Below, piece by piece: positions 36,003 to 45,497 of a DNA stretch of 64,000 bases. The stretch is from Gillisia mitskevichiae (GTDB lineage: Bacteria; Bacteroidota; Bacteroidia; Flavobacteriales; Flavobacteriaceae): assembly GCF_003634585.1 (NCBI RefSeq), contig NZ_RBLG01000002.1, positions 620,001 through 684,000 on the forward strand, written 5' to 3'. Numbering within the stretch: position 1 is the first letter of the stretch; the number at the start of each line of letters is the position of its first letter. The notes beneath the pieces are model-generated. The model was not told the origin of the DNA, made no database searches, and was given only the letters and a program-made list of their open reading frames with translations. The position numbers and the translations under genes were made by a program.

Positions 36003-36497
36003 TTAATGGACTGATGCTGCAAGAGATTTCTTTTCTATATATGAATTTAATAAACTTCCTGTTTTCTTCTGAATTTGATCTCTCATATAAGAAGACCATC
36101 CTAGTAAGTAACCACTGGCGCCCAAAGCTTGTTTAGACCAAGACCAAAGATCAAATTTATCTGTATGATTTATGATCTTTCCATCCCTGAACTCAAAATT
36201 TGCAATTACTTTATTTATTACATTTCTCTTTTTTGGTCCATATTTATAATGAGCCGTCCAACTAACCTTTGCGTCCTCTTTCCCTATTTCTAAGATCTTA
36301 TAAGTTATAATTGCTTTGCTATCTTTTTTACTGAGTAGCATTTCCCACATATTTTTTGCTTTACTGCCTCTAAGCTTACCAAATGCTGGATCTCGAAAAG
36401 TGATGTCCTTATGATAACATTCTATCATCCCTTGTGCATTTCCATCTGAAAATGAATTATAAAATTTTTCTAAGAGTTCTTTATTGTTCATTTTCAA
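36003..36497 (-). CDS. SnoaL/NTF2-like protein
   Basis: A 164-residue protein with an NTF2-like fold: LLEKFYNSFSDGNAQGMIEC, YHKDITFRDPAFGKLRG, MWEMLLSKKDSKAIITYKIL, and a beta-sheet with DGKIINHTDKFDLWSWSKQA. This family includes SnoaL polyketide cyclases and many proteins of unknown activity. The C-terminal 30 residues extend beyond the usual fold. It is 42 bases upstream of the DUF4287 gene. Confidence 0.82.
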   Translation of the reverse strand: MKMNNKELLEKFYNSFSDGNAQGMIECYHKDITFRDPAFGKLRGSKAKNMWEMLLSKKDSKAIITYKILEIGKEDAKVSWTAHYKYGPKKRNVINKVIANFEFRDGKIINHTDKFDLWSWSKQALGASGYLLGWSSYMRDQIQKKTGSLLNSYIEKKSLAASVH

Positions 36498-36712
36498 TCG
36501 ATTTTAAAAAATGTTTAAAGCCTAAAAACGGATACTATTGGTATCGACTAACAGAGTTATTAAATTATATATTGGGCCTTTATTTGGGATATTCAATAAA
36601 GATACTTGATTTTATAAATACATTCAAGTGATGCCTTTTAAAAAACTTAAAGTCTACTTATTCAATTATTAATCTATTTATAAAGCATAGAATAAGATTA
36701 GCCAGATGTACC

Positions 36713-36756
36713 AAAAAAAGAACCATCTCATTAGACTTTGTCCAATTAAGATGGTT
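36713..36756 (-). terminator. Terminator of the DinB-like gene
   Basis: AACCATCT (36721-36728) pairs with AGATGGTT (36749-36756); on the minus strand the stem is followed by CTTTTTTTGG. Confidence 0.65.
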
Positions 36757-36780
36757 ATGCCTTTAAAATTTTATCATCAG

Positions 36781-37386
36781 TTATTCTTCAGGAAAATTTG
36801 AAGCGCTCATTAGCTCATGCATTTGTTGCACATGACGATCTGTATGTCCAGACATAAACAATACTACTTGCAAGCCATCTAGAGTTCCAAAAGGCATTTG
36901 TGCATAATGATTTCTTAGGTCATCATCGGTGTTTTTTAGATAATCTATATGGCTTTCTCTACTGTCTTTAAATACTTTTAAAGTCGCATTAAAATCACCA
37001 AACTGAGAGCTAGGTTCCATTTCTTTCGAAGTCTTCACTTTAGTAGATCTATCTTCAATAAATCCAAGGATTTGTTCATCTGTCATTTTTACTTCCCCGC
37101 GTTTAGATGGATCTGCAGGAGTTTTTAAACTTTGTTCTAGCATTCCAAAAATCCCATTTTCTGTAATTGCTAAATGTTCTGTGATCTCTGCCAGTGACCA
37201 GGTTTCGTCATCTGGCTTGTAATTTAGTTGTGCTTCAGATAAACCATCCAAAGCCAATAACATTTCATCTTGAGAATGCACTAGTTCCTTAACAGCCATT
37301 TCTCGTTCTGCATCTGTAAGCTTAAAAGTTTCAGAAGTAAAACTTACCAAAACAAGCATTACAATTGGTAAAATGATCCTTTTCAT
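36781..37386 (-). CDS. Exported DinB-family protein
   Basis: A 201-residue protein with an N-terminal hydrophobic signal (IILPIVMLVLVSFTSE). The DinB four-helix bundle with three histidines is visible: SLAEITEHLAITENGIF, a central helix pair, and FMSGHTDRHVQQMHELM, the metal-binding C-terminal motif. DinB-like proteins are thiol-dependent metalloenzymes or of unknown function. The presence of a signal is unusual for this family. Confidence 0.85.
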   Translation of the reverse strand: MKRIILPIVMLVLVSFTSETFKLTDAEREMAVKELVHSQDEMLLALDGLSEAQLNYKPDDETWSLAEITEHLAITENGIFGMLEQSLKTPADPSKRGEVKMTDEQILGFIEDRSTKVKTSKEMEPSSQFGDFNATLKVFKDSRESHIDYLKNTDDDLRNHYAQMPFGTLDGLQVVLFMSGHTDRHVQQMHELMSASNFPEE

Positions 37387-37688
37387 AATTTAATGATTTT
37401 ACAATTATATTTTTAATTCCCTGATCTTCTTCAAAATCACAACTTCATTTTCACTCTCTAAGATAGTACATCCTTTCCATATTTATGATGCCTCATTATC
37501 AGAATTTATATTGATATTAATCCTTAATTTATGATGCTAATAGCTTTTCAGAAAACATTATTTAAAGAGCGTCTAGTTTCAGAAAAACCTACTTGGATAT
37601 AGATGTAGAAATATTTTAAATATAATTAGAAAAACATCTATCTAGATTTATATAGCAGCGTAAGTAAGAAAATAAAGATTAATTAAAT
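37387..37688. other. 302-base gene-free region
   Basis: AT-rich. No ORF, RNA gene or terminator was supported. Confidence 0.4.
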
Positions 37689-38102
37689 TTAATTAAAAGG
37701 CAAGAGATCTGGTTCTAAAAATTGCTGCTTTGCAAGCGGAATATTATAAATCTCTATAGCATAATGAGCTGCCATAAGATCTTTAAAATTATACTTTAAT
37801 CGGGGAAACTCCGTTATTAAACTTAAAAAATTGGTTGAAGAAGATCGTTTTATAAAATGATCCATAGCCTTGATAGCGGCAACACTAAGAGTCATATTAA
37901 ATTTATCTTCAGCACCCAAGTTTTGTACATATTTCTTTAATTGAAATGTAATATTAGAAATGGCTTGTTCTATTCCATAATTGGAAATATGAATATAAGC
38001 CAGTCTTAAATGTGCTTCGTGAGAGAACAAAGCAGGATCTAATTGTGCTGTTGCAAATTGCTTTTCATATTGAGCATCGCTAAGTACGAAATGAGAATTC
38101 AA
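37689..38102 (-). CDS. Conserved hypothetical protein
   Basis: A 137-residue soluble protein: ALFSHEAHLRLAYIHISNYG, ISNITFQLKKYVQNLGAE, KFNMTLSVAAIKAMDHFIKR, and EFPRLKYNFKDLMAAHYAIE, ending FLEPDLLPFN. The H-E-A-H-L-R-L-A segment and the L-x-x-D-L-L-P-F end recur in an uncharacterised family found across proteobacteria and Bacteroidota. No signal peptide or membrane segment; function unknown. Confidence 0.75.
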   Translation of the reverse strand: MNSHFVLSDAQYEKQFATAQLDPALFSHEAHLRLAYIHISNYGIEQAISNITFQLKKYVQNLGAEDKFNMTLSVAAIKAMDHFIKRSSSTNFLSLITEFPRLKYNFKDLMAAHYAIEIYNIPLAKQQFLEPDLLPFN

Positions 38103-38278
38103 AATGAAATGTTTTTAAAAAATTATATGTGGTATGCTTAAAAATATGTTTTCTGCTGTAGATGATCACTTTCAGAAATTTAAAAAAATAAAAGTCTTAG
38201 ATTTGAATTTATAAAAGTTAAAATCTCTAATTGTTAATATTGAAGTCTGATTCTTTATTTTAGACTCTTGCTAATTTG

Positions 38279-38286
38279 TATTTTTG
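38279..38286 (+). promoter_or_regulatory. Predicted -7 element for ftsK
   Basis: TATTTTTG fits TAnnTTTG, 21 bases before the ftsK ATG. Confidence 0.5.
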
Positions 38287-38307
38287 CACAAACTCCCTTG
38301 AGAATAT

Positions 38308-40677
38308 ATGCCCAAGAAAAAAGCCTCGACCAGAAAAACTAAAAATACGAAGATCAAAAAACCAGAATTTAAACTTTCTAGGCAACAAAAAGTAGTTTTA
38401 GGCAGCTTCCTTATGTTATTGGGGGTCGCCTTACTAATCGCTTTTATTTCCTTTTTATTTAATTGGCAAGCAGATCAAAGTACACTACAAGATTTTGGAA
38501 ATCGAGACTTGGTGGCTAAAAATTGGATGAGCAAATTTGGCGCAAGCATCAGTGATTTCTTTATCTATAATGGTTTTGGACTAGCAGCTTTTATACTAGC
38601 TGGCTTAGTAACACTTACCGGAGTTTATTTATTTTTTGCTTTTAAACTTAAAAATCTTTTTAAGTTTTGGTTTTGGGGCTTATTAATGATGATCTGGTGG
38701 GCTGTATTTTTCGGATTTTTTGCTGAAAAGAACGCCATGTTAGGAGGTCGCGTTGGTTTTGAGATCAATGATTATTTACAAGATTTTATTGGATTAATAG
38801 GAACTTCCTTATTGCTAACCTTTATGCTTATTGCATATTTGGTTTTTAGGCTGAAGATCACTCCAGAACTTATAGGTACTTATATAAATACTAAGAAGGC
38901 GGAATTAAAAGATGATTTTGAAACTTCTAAAACTGCCTCTGCACCGCCCGCAACTAAAACTTACGAAGAGGAGGATTGGGTTTCAGAAGTTGTTACTAAA
39001 AAAGAGACTTCCAATATTCAGGATAAATCCACTCCTACTCCCCTTACTCTTAATAAGGAAGTTCCAAAACCAGTTCCAGTTGCTGTAGACGAGGATGTAC
39101 AAATGGAGGTAGAGACTGTAGAAGAGGAAGAAGCAGAAGATACTTTGAGCAAAAAATTGGTTAAGGATTTTGGAGAATTTGACCATACACTAGAATTAAA
39201 AAATTACAAATGGCCTACAATAGATCTATTAAAAGATTATAATGCTGGTGGTGGCGGAATAACAGTAGATCAAGAGGAATTAGAGGAGAATAAAAACAAT
39301 ATTGTCTCTACACTTAAAAATTATAAGATAGAGATAGCCCACATTAAAGCCACAGTAGGACCAACGGTAACTTTATATGAAATAGTTCCTGAAGCAGGAA
39401 TTCGTATTTCCAAGATAAAAAATTTAGAAGACGATATCGCGCTTTCGCTTGCGGCGCTCGGAATTAGGATTATTGCCCCTATCCCAGGAAAAGGAACCAT
39501 AGGTATTGAAGTACCAAATAAAAATGCTACCATAGTTTCTATGCGTTCTGTGATAGCTTCTCCAAAATTCCAAAATGCTGAAATGGAATTGCCTTTAGCT
39601 TTGGGTAAAACTATTTCTAATGAAACCTTTGTTGTAGATCTTGCCAAAATGCCTCACTTACTTATGGCGGGTGCTACAGGACAAGGAAAATCTGTTGGAT
39701 TGAATGCAATTTTAACTTCATTATTATATAGCAAACATCCTGCAGAAGTGAAGTTCGTCTTAGTAGATCCTAAGAAAGTAGAACTAACTCTTTTTAATAA
39801 AATAGAGCGTCATTATCTGGCTAAACTTCCAGGATCTGAAGATGCTATTATCACCGATAATTCTAAGGTAATTGCTACGCTTAATTCTCTTTGTATAGAA
39901 ATGGACGACCGTTACAACCTTTTAAAGGATGCAATGGTTAGAAACATTAAAGAGTACAACGTAAAATTCAAAGCCAGAAAACTCAATCCAGAGAACGGAC
40001 ACAAATTCCTGCCATATATCGTATTGGTAATAGATGAATTTGCAGATCTTATTATGACCGCTGGGAAAGAAGTAGAAACCCCTATCGCGAGATTAGCTCA
40101 ATTAGCTCGAGCCATAGGAATTCACTTAATTATTGCTACACAAAGACCTTCTGTAAATGTGATAACAGGAATTATTAAAGCCAATTTCCCGGCTAGAGTA
40201 GCATTTAGAGTGACTTCAAAAATAGATTCAAGAACAATTTTAGATTCCCAAGGAGCCGATCAGTTAATTGGGCGTGGAGATATGTTATTTACTCAAGGGA
40301 ATGATCTGGTGCGTCTTCAATGTGCATTTGTAGACACTCCAGAGGTAGATAAGATCACCGAATTTATTGGGTCTCAAAAAGCATATCCAGATGCTCATAT
40401 CCTACCAGAATACGAGGATGCAGAGAGTGGCACAGGACTTGATATAGATGTAAGCGAGCGAGATAAATTGTTCCGGGAAGCCGCAGAAGTTATAGTGATT
40501 GCGCAACAAGGTTCTGCTTCTTTACTTCAACGAAAATTGAAGTTAGGGTATAATCGTGCTGGAAGAATTATAGATCAGTTAGAAGCTGCAGGAATTGTAG
40601 GTCCCTTTGAAGGAAGCAAAGCCCGCCAAGTTTTAGTGACAGATCTCGTCTCACTAGACCAACTATTAAATAATTGA
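38308..40677 (+). CDS. ftsK: DNA translocase FtsK
   Basis: A septal DNA pump of 789 residues that clears and aligns chromosome termini at division. The N-terminus is basic, then four membrane segments (about residues 25-180) and a proline/glutamate-rich linker (about 195-270). The RecA-like motor has Walker A GATGQGKSVGLNAIL near residue 454, Walker B VLVIDEFADLIM and the IIATQRPSVNVITGIIKANF sensor. The C-terminal gamma winged helix (KLGYNRAGRIIDQLEAAGIV) reads polarity sequences. It leads the lolA-lptF-ribB group. Confidence 0.96.
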   Translation: MPKKKASTRKTKNTKIKKPEFKLSRQQKVVLGSFLMLLGVALLIAFISFLFNWQADQSTLQDFGNRDLVAKNWMSKFGASISDFFIYNGFGLAAFILAGLVTLTGVYLFFAFKLKNLFKFWFWGLLMMIWWAVFFGFFAEKNAMLGGRVGFEINDYLQDFIGLIGTSLLLTFMLIAYLVFRLKITPELIGTYINTKKAELKDDFETSKTASAPPATKTYEEEDWVSEVVTKKETSNIQDKSTPTPLTLNKEVPKPVPVAVDEDVQMEVETVEEEEAEDTLSKKLVKDFGEFDHTLELKNYKWPTIDLLKDYNAGGGGITVDQEELEENKNNIVSTLKNYKIEIAHIKATVGPTVTLYEIVPEAGIRISKIKNLEDDIALSLAALGIRIIAPIPGKGTIGIEVPNKNATIVSMRSVIASPKFQNAEMELPLALGKTISNETFVVDLAKMPHLLMAGATGQGKSVGLNAILTSLLYSKHPAEVKFVLVDPKKVELTLFNKIERHYLAKLPGSEDAIITDNSKVIATLNSLCIEMDDRYNLLKDAMVRNIKEYNVKFKARKLNPENGHKFLPYIVLVIDEFADLIMTAGKEVETPIARLAQLARAIGIHLIIATQRPSVNVITGIIKANFPARVAFRVTSKIDSRTILDSQGADQLIGRGDMLFTQGNDLVRLQCAFVDTPEVDKITEFIGSQKAYPDAHILPEYEDAESGTGLDIDVSERDKLFREAAEVIVIAQQGSASLLQRKLKLGYNRAGRIIDQLEAAGIVGPFEGSKARQVLVTDLVSLDQLLNN

Positions 40678-40699
40678 GACACAAATTAAAAAATTAAAA

Positions 40700-41344
40700 A
40701 TGAAAAGATTAAGTATTGTAATGATCGCCTTATTCAGCGTTTTCGCCATGAATGCTCAGCAATCTACAAAAGCTAAAAAATTATTAAGCGAAGTATCTTC
40801 TAAGGTAAAAGGCTATGATAATATGGTGATAGACTTTAAATATTCTCTGGAAAACACTGCAGAGAGCGTAAGTCAAGAAACACGAGGAGATGTAAGTATT
40901 CATGGAGATAAATATTTGTTGAATTTAATGGGAACTACTCAATTATTCGACGGTAAAAAGATCTACACCATTATTCCGGAAGATCAAGAGATCAACATCT
41001 CTAATTATGTAGAGGAAGACGATAACAACATCACTCCTTCTAAAATGTTCTCTTTTTACGAGGAAGGATACACCTACAAATGGGATATATCTCAGGATAT
41101 TAAAGGAAGACAGATCCAATACATCAAGTTAACACCTATAGATAGTAATGCCGATGTAAAAAATATCTTGTTAGGTATAGATAGCCAGACAAAGCACATC
41201 TATAATTTAATTCAAACGCAGGATAACGGGACTAAGATTACCATTACTGTAAAAAGTTTTAAAACCAATCAGCCTTTAGCTAAAAGCTTGTTCAGCTTTA
41301 ATGAAGGACGATATAAAGATTTTTATATCAATAGATTAGACTAA
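40700..41344 (+). CDS. lolA: Outer-membrane lipoprotein carrier protein
   Basis: A 214-residue periplasmic chaperone that carries lipoproteins to the outer membrane. It has a signal peptide (SIVMIALFSVFAMNAQQ), then AKKLLSEVSSKVKGYDNMVI, a beta-sheet with SQETRGDVSIHGDKYLL and LFDGKKIYTIIPEDQEI, typical of the open LolA barrel. It lies 22 bases after ftsK and one base before the permease start, indicating one transcript. Confidence 0.92.
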   Translation: MKRLSIVMIALFSVFAMNAQQSTKAKKLLSEVSSKVKGYDNMVIDFKYSLENTAESVSQETRGDVSIHGDKYLLNLMGTTQLFDGKKIYTIIPEDQEINISNYVEEDDNNITPSKMFSFYEEGYTYKWDISQDIKGRQIQYIKLTPIDSNADVKNILLGIDSQTKHIYNLIQTQDNGTKITITVKSFKTNQPLAKSLFSFNEGRYKDFYINRLD

Positions 41345-41345
41345 A

Positions 41346-42788
41346 TTGAAAATACTAGACCGGTACATATTAGTAAGTTATTTAAAAACATTTTTAGTTG
41401 TTTTTATTATCCTGATGTTCATTTTTGTACTTCAAACCATTTGGTTGTATATAGGTGAACTTGCCGGAAAAGATATAGATGCAGGAATTATTTTAAAATT
41501 CCTGCTTTATTTTTCGCCTAAATTAGTGCCTTTGGTGCTGCCGCTTACCATTCTGCTTACCTCCATTATGACTTTTGGAAGTTTTGCTGAAAACTATGAA
41601 TTCGCCGCGATGAAATCTGCAGGGATCTCCTTACAGAGAGCAATGCGAAGTCTTACCGTTTTTATAATCTTTATAAGCCTTCTGGCTTTTTTCTTTTCTA
41701 ACAATGTAATTCCAGCTGCTGAATTTAAATCTATTAATTTAAGAAAAAATATAGCACAGTTAAAGCCTACAATGGCTATTTCTGAAGGGGTTTTTAATGA
41801 TATAGGTGAAATTAATATTAAGGTAGATGAGAAGACTGGAGATAACGACCAGTATTTAAAGAATGTAATTATTCATCAGAAATCTACTGGAGGTGGAAAT
41901 CTTACCGTTATTAAATCTACGGAAGGAGAACTGGTAGGAAGCACGAATTCTGAAGTCTTATCGCTCATTTTAAAGGATGGGAATTATTACGATGAAATTC
42001 CACAAAGAGATCTCACTAAACGAGATAACAAACCTTTTGCAAAGAGTTATTTCAAGGAATATATCATCAATATAGATCTTTCTAATTTCAATAATGTAGA
42101 CATGGATGACGAGAATTATAGAAATTCTCAAAGCATGCTTAAGATTGGAGAGCTTTCACAGAGTATAGATTCTTTCTCTACTTCCTACAACCAAGAATTA
42201 AATAAATTCGCAGATGTAATCTATAGTCGTACTGGCGCAACCTATTTTGCATCTAATTATACACCTAAAGATTCTATCACCAATTTTGAAGAATCTGTTC
42301 TAGAGTTGTATGATAATAAGAACGGATTACAAATTGTAGAACTCGCCTTGGGAAGCGTTAATGCTGCCTTATCTAATGTTACCATTAAAAAACAGGAATT
42401 TAAAAATAGCGCCAAACAGCTTAATAAATTTGAGATTGCACTACATGAAAAATATGTATTAGGTGTGGCTTGTATTATTTTATTCTTTGTTGGTGCCCCT
42501 TTAGGAGCAATTATTAGAAAAGGTGGAATGGGACTCCCAATGGTCGTTGCCATCTTAATTTTCCTTACTTATCACTTTATAGGGATATTCGCTAAGAACA
42601 GTGCAGAAGATGGAAGTATGAGTCCGTTTTTGGCATCTTGGCTTTCCACATTGATCATGTTTCCCTTAGGTATCTTTTTCACATATAGGGCAACTACAGA
42701 TCAAGGCCTCTTAGCCTTTGGGAATTTTATGGCTCCAATTAACAAGCTTATTAAAAAACTCTTCAGGAGTAAGTCGGAAACAAAATAG
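41346..42788 (+). CDS. LptF/LptG-family permease
   Basis: A 480-residue inner-membrane subunit of the lipopolysaccharide export ABC transporter. ILDRYILVSYLKTFLVVFI, the LVLPLTILLTSIMTFGSFAE membrane pair, a periplasmic beta-jellyroll domain (about residues 110-370) and three C-terminal helices (including FFVGAPLGAIIRKGGMGLPM) match LptF/LptG. Which of the two it is cannot be decided. The start codon is TTG at 41346; an internal ATG later would truncate the first helix. Confidence 0.9.
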   Translation: MKILDRYILVSYLKTFLVVFIILMFIFVLQTIWLYIGELAGKDIDAGIILKFLLYFSPKLVPLVLPLTILLTSIMTFGSFAENYEFAAMKSAGISLQRAMRSLTVFIIFISLLAFFFSNNVIPAAEFKSINLRKNIAQLKPTMAISEGVFNDIGEINIKVDEKTGDNDQYLKNVIIHQKSTGGGNLTVIKSTEGELVGSTNSEVLSLILKDGNYYDEIPQRDLTKRDNKPFAKSYFKEYIINIDLSNFNNVDMDDENYRNSQSMLKIGELSQSIDSFSTSYNQELNKFADVIYSRTGATYFASNYTPKDSITNFEESVLELYDNKNGLQIVELALGSVNAALSNVTIKKQEFKNSAKQLNKFEIALHEKYVLGVACIILFFVGAPLGAIIRKGGMGLPMVVAILIFLTYHFIGIFAKNSAEDGSMSPFLASWLSTLIMFPLGIFFTYRATTDQGLLAFGNFMAPINKLIKKLFRSKSETK

Positions 42789-42794
42789 ATTAAA

Positions 42795-42802
42795 TATCTT
42801 TG
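42795..42802 (+). promoter_or_regulatory. Predicted -7 element for ribB
   Basis: TATCTTTG fits TAnnTTTG, 24 bases before the ribB ATG at 42827. An in-frame TTG at 42800 falls inside this element and so is not a good start. Confidence 0.5.
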
Positions 42803-42826
42803 CAGCCTGAAAAAGAAACTATTATT

Positions 42827-43975
42827 ATGCCGCAAGCGATCCAAAACAATCAACAATTAAAATTACATTCTATCCAGGAAGCCATAGATGATATCCGGGC
42901 TGGAAAGATAATTATTGTTGTAGATGATATAGATAGAGAGAATGAAGGAGATTTTCTTGCCGCAGCAGAAGCTGTAACCCCAGAGATGATCAATTTCATG
43001 GCCACTCACGGGCGTGGTCTTATTTGCGCTCCTATAACGGAAGAGCATTGTAATGAATTAAAATTGGGAATGATGGTTGGAAACAATACCGATCCATTGG
43101 AGACCGCTTTTACCATATCTGTAGATCTTAAAGGAAACGGAGTAACTACCGGGATTTCTGCTGCAGACAGAGCTAAAACGATAAAAGCATTAATAGATCC
43201 TAATACCAAGCCAGCAGACCTAAGTAGACCTGGACATGTTTTCCCTTTGAAAGCAAAAGAAGGTGGTGTATTAAGAAGAACTGGCCATACAGAAGCTGCA
43301 ATAGATTTTGCGAGATTAGCAGGATTTCAGCCTGCAGGAGTGATCGTTGAGATCATGAATGAAGATGGAACAATGGCAAGATTGCCTCAGCTAATTGAGG
43401 TTGCAAATAAATTCGATCTAAAATTAGTATCTATAGAAGATCTTATAGCATATAGAATGCAACATGATTCTTTAATAGAGAAAAAAGAAGATTATGATAT
43501 TCAAACCCGTTTTGGAACTTTTAGATTAAGAGCTTATAAGCAAACCACGAATAATCAGGTTCACCTTGCACTTACCAAGGGAGTATGGAAAGCTAATGAA
43601 GAGATCATGGTACGGGTTAATTCTACCCTTATTAATAATGATATCTTAGGAACGCTTACCAATAATGCCGATAAGAAATTGGACGATATGTTCAAAGCTA
43701 TTAATGATGAAGGCCGAGGAGCGATCGTTTTTATAAATCCTGCCAGCCAATCTCTTAATTTATTAAGTAGGCTTTCAGAATTAAAAGATCGTCAGAAAAA
43801 AGGAGAGGTAAAAGCACCACCTATTATCATGGATTATAAAGATTTTGGAATAGGTGCACAAATCTTGCACGATCTGGAGATCCATAAGATCAAATTATTA
43901 TCTAACTCCCAACAAGCAAAACGTGTTGGTATGATTGGATATGGATTAGAGATCATGGAATATGTTAGTTATTAA
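42827..43975 (+). CDS. ribB: 3,4-dihydroxy-2-butanone 4-phosphate synthase with degenerate GTP cyclohydrolase II domain
   Basis: RibB makes the four-carbon precursor of riboflavin from ribulose-5-phosphate. The N-terminal domain is intact: VVDDIDRENEGDFLAAAE, THGRGLICAPIT, TTGISAADRAKTI and PGHVFPLKAKEGGVLRRTGHTEAA. The C-terminal RibA-like domain keeps the fold (DYKDFGIGAQIL, GYGLEIMEYV). It lacks the zinc cysteines, since the usual HSECLTGD-CDCG region reads VNSTLINNDILG then NNADKK. So only the RibB activity is expected. The start is the ATG at 42827, after the promoter. Confidence 0.92.
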   Translation: MPQAIQNNQQLKLHSIQEAIDDIRAGKIIIVVDDIDRENEGDFLAAAEAVTPEMINFMATHGRGLICAPITEEHCNELKLGMMVGNNTDPLETAFTISVDLKGNGVTTGISAADRAKTIKALIDPNTKPADLSRPGHVFPLKAKEGGVLRRTGHTEAAIDFARLAGFQPAGVIVEIMNEDGTMARLPQLIEVANKFDLKLVSIEDLIAYRMQHDSLIEKKEDYDIQTRFGTFRLRAYKQTTNNQVHLALTKGVWKANEEIMVRVNSTLINNDILGTLTNNADKKLDDMFKAINDEGRGAIVFINPASQSLNLLSRLSELKDRQKKGEVKAPPIIMDYKDFGIGAQILHDLEIHKIKLLSNSQQAKRVGMIGYGLEIMEYVSY

Positions 43976-43979
43976 GTAA

Positions 43980-44615
43980 CTAGTTTATTTCTATAATGGT
44001 ATCTGAAATTGGTCTACGCACCTTTTTAAATTCAGAAAACATATCATCTTTTGCTCTAAATCCTACAGGTAACACTAATACAGATTTAAGGTTTAATTTT
44101 TCCAAGCCAAGGATCTCGTCATATTTTTTTGGCTCAAAACCTTCCATAGGGCAAGCATCTATTGCTTCGGTTGCAGAAACTGTAAGCAAGGTTCCCATTG
44201 CTAAAAAAGCTTGATTCGTGGCCCAGGATGTTATTTCATCTATATGCTTATTCTTAAAATCATCTATTAAAAAATCTTTAAAAGGAGACAAGATCTCATT
44301 AGGAGTAGCACGTATCTTATGTACGTATTTGAAGTAATTCTCTATGAAATCCTCATCTATTTCCCGTTCTATGCATAACACCAGCACATGAGATGCAGAC
44401 CCAACCTGTTGCTGATTCATGGAATATTCTACAAGCTTGGATTGAAGCGTCTTATTATGAACTATAACCATTTTAATAGGCTGCAAGCCATAGGAAGTAG
44501 CAGTTAAATTAAAGGCATGCTTAAGAATTTCTATTTTATCTTCTGAAAGGATCCTATTTTCATCAAATTTTTTAGTGGCGTATCTCCACTTTAGAGCTTC
44601 TATATTATTCATCAC
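43980..44615 (-). CDS. Nitroreductase-family NAD(P)H oxidoreductase
   Basis: A 211-residue FMN enzyme of the NfsB/nitroreductase type. EALKWRYATKKFDENRILS carries the phosphate-binding R-x-A/S-x-K-x-F motif; LTATSYGLQPIKMVIVHN, CPMEGFEPKKYDEILGLEKL and VLPVGFRAKDDMFS are also typical. It reduces nitroaromatics, quinones or flavins with NAD(P)H. It is convergent with ribB, four bases apart. Confidence 0.92.
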   Translation of the reverse strand: MMNNIEALKWRYATKKFDENRILSEDKIEILKHAFNLTATSYGLQPIKMVIVHNKTLQSKLVEYSMNQQQVGSASHVLVLCIEREIDEDFIENYFKYVHKIRATPNEILSPFKDFLIDDFKNKHIDEITSWATNQAFLAMGTLLTVSATEAIDACPMEGFEPKKYDEILGLEKLNLKSVLVLPVGFRAKDDMFSEFKKVRRPISDTIIEIN

Positions 44616-44635
44616 TTATGTTAAATTTCAGAATA

Positions 44636-44643
44636 CAAATTTA
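44636..44643 (-). promoter_or_regulatory. Predicted -7 element for the nitroreductase gene
   Basis: Minus-strand TAAATTTG fits TAnnTTTG, 21 bases before the start at 44615. Confidence 0.45.
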
Positions 44644-44740
44644 GGCATAACTATTTGCAAGACGAAGCAACTATACCGCTTATTACAAATGTTTTGAATT
44701 ATGGATTGGCAATATTCAAATCAATCATCGATAAAAATAC

Positions 44741-44748
44741 TACATTTG
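44741..44748 (+). promoter_or_regulatory. Predicted -7 element for the SanA-like gene
   Basis: TACATTTG fits TAnnTTTG, 40 bases before the ATG at 44788. Confidence 0.45.
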
Positions 44749-44787
44749 CTAAGCACCCGTTATCTTCACATTCCAGAAACTAAATAG

Positions 44788-45429
44788 ATGAACAGGCTAA
44801 AGAAATATATAATATACATATTGATAATTTTAGGGGGAGGGATTGCGTTTATCTGGGGACTTAGTACCTATATAATCGAAACAACTTCCGATGAAATTTA
44901 TTCAGAAATATCAGATCTCCCAGTAACTAATACGCTAATCGTTCTTGGCGCCAGCGTACATTCAGACGGGAAATTATCTCCTATATTAAGAGATCGTGTA
45001 GATACAGCCTTAGAAATTTATAGATCTGGCAGGGCTAAGCAGTTCCTTTTGAGTGGTGACAATAGACGAAATGATTACGACGAGGTAAGTGCCATGAAAA
45101 ATTACTTATTGGAAAGAGATGTGCCAGAAAATTTAATTTTCACAGATCCCGCAGGTTTAGATACTTACGACAGTATGTACAGGTCTGATCATGTTTATAA
45201 AATTCCAAATGCGATTATAGTTACTCAAAAATTTCATCTCCCTAGGACCCTTTTTATTGCTGAAGGATTAGGTCTTGACTATATTGGATTTCCAGCTAAA
45301 GAAAGATTCTATGAAACTGAAAATAATTTAATAAGACGTGAGAAACTAGCTAATCTAAAAGCCGTTTATGAAGTTCTAACTAAACAAACACCAAAGAACA
45401 TGGGGGAAGAAACTCCTGTTGGTCGTTAG
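44788..45429 (+). CDS. SanA/YdcF-like (DUF218) envelope protein
   Basis: A 213-residue protein with one N-terminal membrane anchor (IYILIILGGGIAFIWGL) and a DUF218 domain: NTLIVLGASVHSDGKLSPIL, RVDTALEIYRSGRAKQFLLS, DYDEVSAMKNYLLERDVP, and IIVTQKFHLPRTLFIAEGLG. SanA-type members affect envelope permeability and vancomycin sensitivity in enterobacteria. The role here is inferred. Confidence 0.88.
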   Translation: MNRLKKYIIYILIILGGGIAFIWGLSTYIIETTSDEIYSEISDLPVTNTLIVLGASVHSDGKLSPILRDRVDTALEIYRSGRAKQFLLSGDNRRNDYDEVSAMKNYLLERDVPENLIFTDPAGLDTYDSMYRSDHVYKIPNAIIVTQKFHLPRTLFIAEGLGLDYIGFPAKERFYETENNLIRREKLANLKAVYEVLTKQTPKNMGEETPVGR

Positions 45430-45497
45430 TAAATTAGAATATTTTATTTTTAACTATTATTGTAATAGATTTTACTATTAATTAAATCCCATCCAGT

